Below, piece by piece: positions 7,201 to 11,572 of a stretch of 11,572 nucleotides of DNA. The notes below the pieces were generated by a model. That model did not search any database, was not told the origin of the DNA, and saw only the letters and a program-made list of their open reading frames with translations. Source of the stretch: an uncultured Clostridia bacterium (lineage in GTDB: Bacteria; Bacillota; Clostridia; Christensenellales; UBA1242). The DNA lies in contig CANQRC010000030.1 of NCBI GenBank assembly GCA_947626155.1, positions 1 to 11,572 of the forward strand, in the 5' to 3' direction. The translations under genes and the position numbers were made by a program. Position 1 is the stretch's first letter. Every line of letters begins with the position of its first letter.

Positions 7201-7779
7201 ATGACTGACGAAGAACTTATTGAAAAAGCAAAAAATGGTGACGAGGCGGCTGAGACGGAGTTGTTTGAGCGCTACAAAGACCTTGTGGTGAAAATCAGCC
7301 GTTCTTACTTTATTGTTGGCGGAGATTTGGAAGATTTAATTCAAGAGGGAATGCTTGGCCTTTACAAGGCGCTCAAAGGCTTCAATCCAAAAAAGGATGC
7401 CTCATTTAAAACTTTTGCCATTATTTGCATAAAACATCAAATTCAAACGGCAATAAAACGCGCCTCGGCGGACAAAAACAAGCCCCTCTCCCAAGCGGTT
7501 TCCTTTCAGGATTTTTCCGAAAACGACACCTTGGACATCCTCCCCGTGGCTCTTGTGCTTGAAAGCACGCCTGCCGAGAGGGCTATTGACAAAGAAAACT
7601 TTGAAAATCTCAAAAAAACAATCATTCAAAGCCTGTCAAAATTGGAACTTAAAGTTTTGAAGTTGTATCTTCAAGGCTATTCCTACAAAGAAATTTCCAC
7701 CCAGCTTAATATAACTAGCAAGTCAATTGACAATAGCCTCTCAAGAATAAAATCAAAACTAAAAGAAAGATTAAATTAA
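7201..7779 (+). CDS. sigH: RNA polymerase sigma factor, SigH (sigma-30, transition-state) type
   Basis: SigH-type sigma factors direct core RNA polymerase to transition-phase, competence and early sporulation promoters in Bacillota. The 192-residue product contains region 2 (about 1-92) with RSYFIVGGDLEDLIQEG (34-50) and GLYKALKGFNP (53-63), DASFKTFAIICIKHQI (66-81), a short linker, and region 4 (137-190) with helix-turn-helix LQGYSYKEISTQLNITSKSI (157-176). These closely follow Bacillus SigH, although it is slightly shorter than the usual 205-220 residues, mainly at the N-terminus. ATG 7201 is chosen because AAAAGGA (7189-7195) lies five bases upstream; an upstream in-frame start near 7063 would translate through the inverted repeats. 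It follows mrnC and rlmB as in Bacillus, but rae1 (yacP) is missing between. Whether this organism sporulates cannot be told from one gene. Some non-sporulating Bacillota keep this factor. Confidence 0.92.
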   Translation: MTDEELIEKAKNGDEAAETELFERYKDLVVKISRSYFIVGGDLEDLIQEGMLGLYKALKGFNPKKDASFKTFAIICIKHQIQTAIKRASADKNKPLSQAVSFQDFSENDTLDILPVALVLESTPAERAIDKENFENLKKTIIQSLSKLELKVLKLYLQGYSYKEISTQLNITSKSIDNSLSRIKSKLKERLN

Positions 7780-7786
7780 GATATTA

Positions 7787-7818
7787 AAAAACTAGGATAC
7801 TTCCTAGTTTTTATATTA
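7787..7818. terminator. Bidirectional intrinsic terminator between sigH and the convergent orphan gene
   Basis: AAAAACTAGGA (7787-7797) and TCCTAGTTTTT (7802-7812) form a perfect 11-bp stem with a four-base loop. A T-run is present on both strands, so it serves sigH on plus and the 307-residue orphan on minus. The stop codon of the orphan (complement of 7811-7813) lies within the stem end. Confidence 0.9.
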
Positions 7819-8734
7819 TAGAAATAATTGGTTCTGCTTGATATGTGCCAAGTTGAAGATATGTTTGAAGATAGATCACCTCTGCAGTTGGAACACTCGC
7901 CATATTGCAGTCATCTGAAACATAAATAGGAGGGTTCGATTTACCTCGTGTTGGAATAGCAGGTCTAAGCGACAACTCTTCCCCATTATTCATGCTTGTG
8001 GTGTGAATTGACATTTCTTCCAATTTGCTTCTTACTTCTTTTAATTGTTCTGCAGTCAGGGCAGAGAAAGCATTAAATCTGTTTGAATATTTCACAACAT
8101 CAGAAATTGCCTCTTGAAGAGGTTTGGCATAAAGTTTTTCAACCGCAGAAAACTCTTCAGCCTGCGCAGACTTGGTCAGGCTGCTTAAATGAGGCAGTAA
8201 CACTGTGGCAGTTAACTCCCAAAGCAGTTGTTTTCTTCCTCCAACTTTCTGCCCAATTGCCTTCTCGCTCAAAATGTTATGATAGGCAGAAATTGAAGAA
8301 TATGCCTTTTTTGAAAATGGCATTTCAAAATAAACATCAAATTCTTTTTCAGACACTTTTTCAAAAACAAGCCTCAACTTTCCAAAAGGCGCCTTGTCCA
8401 TTGCAAAAGTCAAAAGATTGAAAAACTTAACAATATCTTTAAAGTCATGATTGCCGTTGCAAAAATGCTTAAATTCACCTTCTTTATAAAAACTTTCATA
8501 GCCTGTCGCCGCATTGTTTGCAATTTCAAGAGCATCACAAAAATCATCAACATCACGCGCAATCCATTCAATTTCTGAAAACAAAGGTTTTTGCACGTCC
8601 AAATGCACATGACTGATATCATAACTCAATTTCTTTTCAAGCCCTTCATGACTAGCGTCTGCTTTTTCATAATCAGGCTTCAGGGCTTTTGTGCCAAATT
8701 CAATTACAATCCTATCTCCAATTTTTTCTAGCAT
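7811..8734 (-). CDS. Unrecognised 307-residue soluble protein
   Basis: I do not recognise this protein. The start at 8734 (MLEKIGDRIVIEFG) is supported by AGGAGG (complement of 8741-8746) six bases upstream and by a consensus promoter just behind it; a longer frame starting at 8782 would begin inside the -35 box. No signal peptide or membrane helix is visible. The N-terminal half is mixed alpha/beta: strand IGDRIVIEFG (5-14), a His/Asp-containing stretch SYDISHVHLD (37-46), acidic helix RDVDDFCDALEIANNA (60-75), and a beta pair LRLVFEK / FDVYFEM (about 120-138). The middle is helical (165-245, including LTAEQLKEVRSKLEEM). The C-terminus is polar, then ends with a hydrophobic stretch (about 285-307). 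It is a monocistronic gene, convergent with sigH and divergent from glnS. Codon use looks like that of its neighbours. No catalytic motif is evident, so I assign no function. Confidence 0.85.
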   Translation of the reverse strand: MLEKIGDRIVIEFGTKALKPDYEKADASHEGLEKKLSYDISHVHLDVQKPLFSEIEWIARDVDDFCDALEIANNAATGYESFYKEGEFKHFCNGNHDFKDIVKFFNLLTFAMDKAPFGKLRLVFEKVSEKEFDVYFEMPFSKKAYSSISAYHNILSEKAIGQKVGGRKQLLWELTATVLLPHLSSLTKSAQAEEFSAVEKLYAKPLQEAISDVVKYSNRFNAFSALTAEQLKEVRSKLEEMSIHTTSMNNGEELSLRPAIPTRGKSNPPIYVSDDCNMASVPTAEVIYLQTYLQLGTYQAEPIISII

Positions 8735-8753
8735 TATCTTCCTCCTATGTTTT

Positions 8754-8782
8754 ATTGTAGCACATCCCATTATTTTTGTCAA
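8754..8782 (-). promoter_or_regulatory. Consensus extended -10 promoter for the 307-residue orphan gene
   Basis: On the minus strand TTGACA (complement of 8777-8782), a 17-base spacer and TACAAT (complement of 8754-8759), preceded by TGC as an extended -10. The start of transcription would lie only about 13 bases before the ATG, immediately upstream of AGGAGG. The gene is therefore likely expressed despite being an orphan. Confidence 0.88.
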
Positions 8783-8819
8783 TACACGCCTATTTTTTTT
8801 ATAAAAAAGTGAAGATAAA

Positions 8820-8856
8820 TTGACTTTTTTTTAAAAAATTTATAAAATGATATAAA
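8820..8856 (+). promoter_or_regulatory. Probable glnS promoter region
   Basis: TTGACT (8820-8825) resembles a -35. Two -10 candidates follow: TATAAA at 8841-8846 (15-base spacer) and TATAAA at 8851-8856 preceded by TGA (extended -10, no good -35). Either gives a leader of roughly 40-45 bases, too short for a T-box riboswitch. Confidence 0.55.
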
Positions 8857-8899
8857 TTCTTTGAAATTACAACTCTTATTTTTAAAATTGGAGAAGAAA

Positions 8900-10600
8900 A
8901 TGAAACTTGCAAACGGAATTGATATTGACAAAATTGTCCCAGAAAACGAACTTGAAGAGGAAATTATTGCCGACATTAAGGCGGGAAGAACAAAAGAGGT
9001 TGTCACCCGTTGTCCCCCAGAGCCAAGCGGCTATTGGTATATTGGCCATGCAAAAGCGTGGACAATAAATTTTGAAACCGCCCAAAAATTTGGCGGAAAA
9101 ACAGTTTTGAGAATGGACGACTCCAATCCCGTTAAGGAAGAGGGCGAATTTGCGGACAGTTATATGGCAGACCTTGAATGGCTTGGCTTTAAACCTGCCA
9201 AATTTGTGTATGCAAGCGAAGAATATTTTGACGACATCTACAAAATTGCCGAAAAAATGATTAAAAATGGCGACGCGTATGTTTGCGACCTGTCTGCCGA
9301 AGAGGTCTCCGCCTCCCGAGGAACTTTGACTGAGCCAGGAAAAGAAAGCCCTTACAGAAACAGAACGGTGGAAGAGAACCTCAAACTTTTTAGAGAGATG
9401 AGAGACGGCAAGTTCCCTGACGGAAGCAGGACTTTGCGCGCAAAAATTGATATGTCTCACCCAAACATAAATATGCGTGACCCAGTTATGTATAAAATTG
9501 CAAGGCAGCACCACTATCGCGTTGGAGACAAGTGGTGCATTTGGCCACAATATGACTTTGTTCACCCAATGGAAGACTGTTTGGAAGGCACAACTTACAG
9601 TCTTTGTGACAAAGGTTTTCAGGACCACAGAATTGTTTATGAGTGGTTTGTTCAGCACGGCTGGAGCAAAAAATTTGCGCCAAAGCAGAGGGAGTTTTCA
9701 AGAATTGTGCTTGAAAATGTTTTGACGGGCAAGAGATATTTGAAACAACTTGTAAATGGCGGCTATGTTTCGGGCTGGGACGACCCAAGATTTCCTACCC
9801 TTGTTGGCGTAAGGCGAAGAGGCTACACCGCAAAAGCCGTCAAAGATTTTGTAAAATCTGTTGGCTGGGGAAGCACAATAGAGGTCTCCGTCCCATATTC
9901 GGCCTTGGAATATTATGTGAGGGAAGATTTAAACAAAATTGCCACCCGCGCAATGGTTGTGCTTGACCCACTGAAAGTTGTAATCACAAACTACAATGGA
10001 AGCGAAGAGTGCGAAGTGGAAAACAATCCAAATGATGAAAACGCCGGCAAGCACAAATGCCTCTTCAGCCACGAAATTTACATTGAAAAAGAGGATTTTA
10101 GCCTAAACCCACCTCCAAAGTATAACAGGCTTGTTGAGGGCGGAATTGTAAGGCTGAAAGGCGCTTACATCATAAAATGTAACAAGGCAGTTCTTGGCAA
10201 AAACGGCGAAATTGACCACTTGGAATGTGAGTATCTTCCAAACACAAAAAGCGGCCAAGACAACTCAGGGATTAAGTGCAAAGGCACAATTCATTTTGTT
10301 TCGGCAGACAACTGCTTTAAAGTGACAATCAGAGAGTTTAAAAACCTTATTAAAGACGAATATAAATTTCCTGCAAAGTCTCTTGCTGACGGCGTGAAAA
10401 TTGAGGATATGTTGCAGCCAAATTCCCTCACCGAGACCACCGCACTTGCTGAAAACTTTTTAAAAGACGCCAAAGTTGAAGATAAATTCCAATTTATGAG
10501 AAAAGGCTATTATTGCGTCGATAAGGACAGCACCAAGGATAATTTGATTTTCAACAGCACAATTTCGCTAAAAGACGGCTTTAAGCCAGAAAAAAAATAA
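8900..10600 (+). CDS. glnS: Glutaminyl-tRNA synthetase (glutamine--tRNA ligase)
   Basis: GlnRS attaches glutamine to tRNA-Gln in the cytoplasm, using ATP. The 566-residue product aligns with E. coli GlnRS (554) along its length: class I Rossmann domain with RCPPEPSGYWYIGHAKA (37-53), RMDDSNPVKEEGEF (71-84), RGTLTEPGKESPYRNR (140-155), LRAKIDMSHPNINMRDPV (179-196), YDFVHPMEDCLEGTTYSLC (218-236), the KMSKS-loop region (about 272-281), SGWDDPRFPTLVGVRRRGYT (291-310), and the C-terminal anticodon-binding beta-barrels (about 345-560). ATG 8900 follows GGAG (8890-8893) by six bases and is preferred to an upstream TTG at 8861. Two catalytic motifs deviate: HIGH reads YIGH (47-50) and the KMSKS equivalent reads LTGKR (275-279) where E. 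coli has VMSKR. Its presence implies direct Gln-tRNA charging, whereas many other Bacillota use GatCAB. It is monocistronic with its own terminator. No C-terminal YqeY extension is present. Confidence 0.96.
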   Translation: MKLANGIDIDKIVPENELEEEIIADIKAGRTKEVVTRCPPEPSGYWYIGHAKAWTINFETAQKFGGKTVLRMDDSNPVKEEGEFADSYMADLEWLGFKPAKFVYASEEYFDDIYKIAEKMIKNGDAYVCDLSAEEVSASRGTLTEPGKESPYRNRTVEENLKLFREMRDGKFPDGSRTLRAKIDMSHPNINMRDPVMYKIARQHHYRVGDKWCIWPQYDFVHPMEDCLEGTTYSLCDKGFQDHRIVYEWFVQHGWSKKFAPKQREFSRIVLENVLTGKRYLKQLVNGGYVSGWDDPRFPTLVGVRRRGYTAKAVKDFVKSVGWGSTIEVSVPYSALEYYVREDLNKIATRAMVVLDPLKVVITNYNGSEECEVENNPNDENAGKHKCLFSHEIYIEKEDFSLNPPPKYNRLVEGGIVRLKGAYIIKCNKAVLGKNGEIDHLECEYLPNTKSGQDNSGIKCKGTIHFVSADNCFKVTIREFKNLIKDEYKFPAKSLADGVKIEDMLQPNSLTETTALAENFLKDAKVEDKFQFMRKGYYCVDKDSTKDNLIFNSTISLKDGFKPEKK

Positions 10601-10601
10601 G

Positions 10602-10626
10602 ACGCATATAAAAATATGCGTTTTTT
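10602..10626 (+). terminator. Intrinsic terminator of glnS
   Basis: ACGCATAT (10602-10609), loop AAAA and ATATGCGT (10614-10621) form a perfect 8-bp stem ending in a six-T run (10621-10626), one base after the glnS stop. Confidence 0.92.
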
Positions 10627-10628
10627 AT

Positions 10629-10657
10629 TGGACAAAATTTTTTGTTTTGGTTAAAAT
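10629..10657 (+). promoter_or_regulatory. Promoter for the membrane protein at 10664
   Basis: TGGACA (10629-10634, five of six match to TTGACA), a 17-base spacer and TAAAAT (10652-10657). Standard spacing puts the first transcribed base at about 10664, which is the A of the ATG itself. Confidence 0.65.
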
Positions 10658-10663
10658 ATATTT

Positions 10664-11326
10664 ATGCTAATGATTTCAATGATTTGTTTTATGGTTTCAT
10701 GCGCTTGTATGGCCGTGGCAGTTTGTTTCGTCAATGATAACAAACTTGCCTATCTTTTAAACAATTTTGGAGTCGCCCTGCTTATCTGCGCCGGGCTGGC
10801 AACAGCAACCTACAAAAACACTTTTTCGGGCTACACACTTTTGCTCACCGCTGCCGCCGCACCACTTGTGCTTTCGGTTTTTAGAAACAAACTTTTTGAA
10901 GAAAATCAAGTTTGGGCAAGGCTTATCAAATCCATGGGCTATTTGCTCTCCTCAGCAGCAATTTATGTGGCAATGCTCTACATTGGAAAAGAAACATATT
11001 ATGGTGCTTTGCTTGGCGTTGGAATTGGCTTGCTTCTAACATTTTTAAACATAATTATCAAGAAAAAATACAAAAATGACGAAAAAAATCACTTTTTTCT
11101 TGAAATTTTGCTGGATTTTGTTAAATTTTTAAGCGTCGGCGTTATTTTGGGAGCGGTTGTTTGCGCACTGCTTTACTCCACAGCCCTGCCAAATATTCTG
11201 TTCGCAGTAGGCGGATTTTTGTTCTGCGGACATATAATTCTAAACAATTTTATCAGCAACAAATTCACAACAATTCCAATTTATTTGGCAATGCTCGTCT
11301 TTTTCCTCTCAATTTTGTTTATATAA
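10664..11326 (+). CDS. Small polytopic membrane protein, about eight helices, function unknown
   Basis: The 220-residue product is nearly all hydrophobic, with membrane segments near 2-22, 28-49, 57-72, 88-107, 111-132, 152-172, 174-193 and 202-220. Lys/Asp/Glu-rich loops at 74-88 and 133-145 are probably cytoplasmic by the positive-inside rule. Length, eight helices and a C-terminal pattern of the type GGFLFCGHIILNNF recall the YhhN/TMEM86 (lysoplasmalogenase-like) family, but the Asp residues expected within its helices are not evident, so this is only a weak suggestion. No Shine-Dalgarno sequence precedes ATG 10664, nor the in-frame ATGs at 10670, 10679 or 10691, and the promoter places transcription start at 10664, so leaderless translation is possible. 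It lies alone between the glnS terminator and its own terminator. Confidence 0.85.
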   Translation: MLMISMICFMVSCACMAVAVCFVNDNKLAYLLNNFGVALLICAGLATATYKNTFSGYTLLLTAAAAPLVLSVFRNKLFEENQVWARLIKSMGYLLSSAAIYVAMLYIGKETYYGALLGVGIGLLLTFLNIIIKKKYKNDEKNHFFLEILLDFVKFLSVGVILGAVVCALLYSTALPNILFAVGGFLFCGHIILNNFISNKFTTIPIYLAMLVFFLSILFI

Positions 11327-11350
11327 ACACACAAAAATGTGTGTTTTTTT
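11325..11350 (+). terminator. Intrinsic terminator of the membrane-protein gene
   Basis: AAACACACA (11325-11333), loop AAAA and TGTGTGTTT (11338-11346) form a 9-bp stem overlapping the stop codon, followed by a T-run (to 11350) and a second T-run after one G. Confidence 0.92.
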
Positions 11351-11370
11351 GTTTTTTTTCACGCAAACTC

Positions 11371-11399
11371 TTGACAAAAAATGCATAATATATTAAAAT
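11371..11399 (+). promoter_or_regulatory. tRNA-fMet promoter
   Basis: TTGACA (11371-11376), a 17-base spacer and TAAAAT (11394-11399). Transcription should begin near 11406, five bases before the tRNA, leaving almost no 5' leader to remove. Confidence 0.88.
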
Positions 11400-11410
11400 A
11401 AGATTAGTGA

Positions 11411-11487
11411 CGCGAGGTAGAGCAGCTCGGAAGCTCGTCGGGCTCATAACCCGAAGGTCGTTGGTTCAAATCCAACCCTCGCAACCA
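11411..11487 (+). tRNA. Initiator tRNA-fMet (CAT)
   Basis: The 77-base gene folds as a full cloverleaf: acceptor CGCGAGG (11411-11417) with CCTCGCA (11477-11483), D stem GAGC/GCTC (11420-11423, 11433-11436), anticodon stem TCGGG/CCCGA (11438-11442, 11450-11454) with CAT at 11445-11447, T arm GTTGG-TTCAAAT-CCAAC (11460-11476), and encoded CCA (11485-11487). Initiator rather than elongator identity is shown by the unpaired C1-A72 at the acceptor end, three consecutive G-C pairs next to the anticodon loop, and the A11-T24 pair in the D stem. It supplies formyl-methionyl-tRNA for translation start. Confidence 0.97.
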
Positions 11488-11572
11488 AAAGAAAGAGACT
11501 GCGCTTTGGTGCAGTTTTTTTGTTGTATAGGGTTATACAAAGTATAAACGCGTTGTGTTGAGGGTTCAAATC
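11463..11572 (+). repeat. Direct repeat of GGTTCAAATC, tRNA T-arm and window end
   Basis: GGTTCAAATC occurs in the T arm of tRNA-fMet (11463-11472) and again at 11563-11572, exactly 100 bases downstream, where the window stops. Upstream of the second copy there is no tRNA body of normal length after the terminator, only A+T-rich DNA with a small GTATA/TATAC palindrome (11525-11538). It could be the T arm of another tRNA-like or att-type sequence continuing past the edge, or chance. Confidence 0.4.
11498..11521 (+). terminator. Intrinsic terminator of tRNA-fMet
   Basis: ACTGCGC (11498-11504), loop TTTG and GTGCAGT (11509-11515) form a 7-bp stem with one G-T pair, followed by six or more T. 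The transcript therefore appears to contain only this tRNA. Confidence 0.88.

Noticed and set aside
8857..8899. T-box riboswitch upstream of glnS
   Set aside because: The leader is only about 40 bases, with no specifier loop, no T-box sequence and no terminator/antiterminator pair.
8882..9658. A 258-codon minus-strand frame inside glnS
   Set aside because: Antisense to a clearly identified synthetase with full-length homology; no ribosome-binding site.

Overview
The window looks like chromosomal DNA from an uncultured member of the Bacillota (Clostridia-like, non-Bacillus). The evidence is a run mini-RNase III - RlmB - SigH in the order known from Bacillota, A+T-rich intergenic DNA, strong purine-rich Shine-Dalgarno sites, sigma-A type promoters (often with an extended -10) and hairpin-plus-T-run terminators. 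Genus and species cannot be read from it. Most genes are housekeeping. The window contains no CRISPR array, transposase or toxin/phage module that I can see.

Layout. 1-1004 (-) is the N-terminal third of secA, running off the left edge. It is divergently transcribed from a very large gene at 1185-4763 (+), encoding a 1192-residue protein I do not recognise: repeated beta-rich modules separated by Pro/Glu-rich linkers, then a long hydrophobic segment and a roughly 215-residue coiled coil. Next come ychF, mrnC and rlmB (4823-7030, +), tightly spaced and probably one operon for translation and rRNA maturation. A 170-bp gap with two inverted repeats separates rlmB from a sigH-type sigma factor gene (7201-7779, +). 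A bidirectional terminator lies between sigH and a convergent orphan gene (7811-8734, -). Divergent from the orphan is glnS (8900-10600, +), ending in a clear terminator. It is followed by a small eight-helix membrane protein (10664-11326, +) whose promoter suggests a leaderless mRNA, another terminator, and an initiator tRNA-fMet gene (11411-11487, +) with its own promoter and terminator. The last bases repeat the tRNA T-loop sequence.

Functionally the recognised genes serve protein synthesis and export: SecA for secretion, YchF (ribosome-associated ATPase), MrnC (23S rRNA end maturation), RlmB (23S rRNA 2'-O-methylation), GlnRS and initiator tRNA, plus a SigH-type transition-state regulator. 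The best candidates for undescribed biology are the 1192-residue modular membrane/coiled-coil protein, the 307-residue orphan and the membrane protein at 10664. None has a function that can be assigned from sequence alone.
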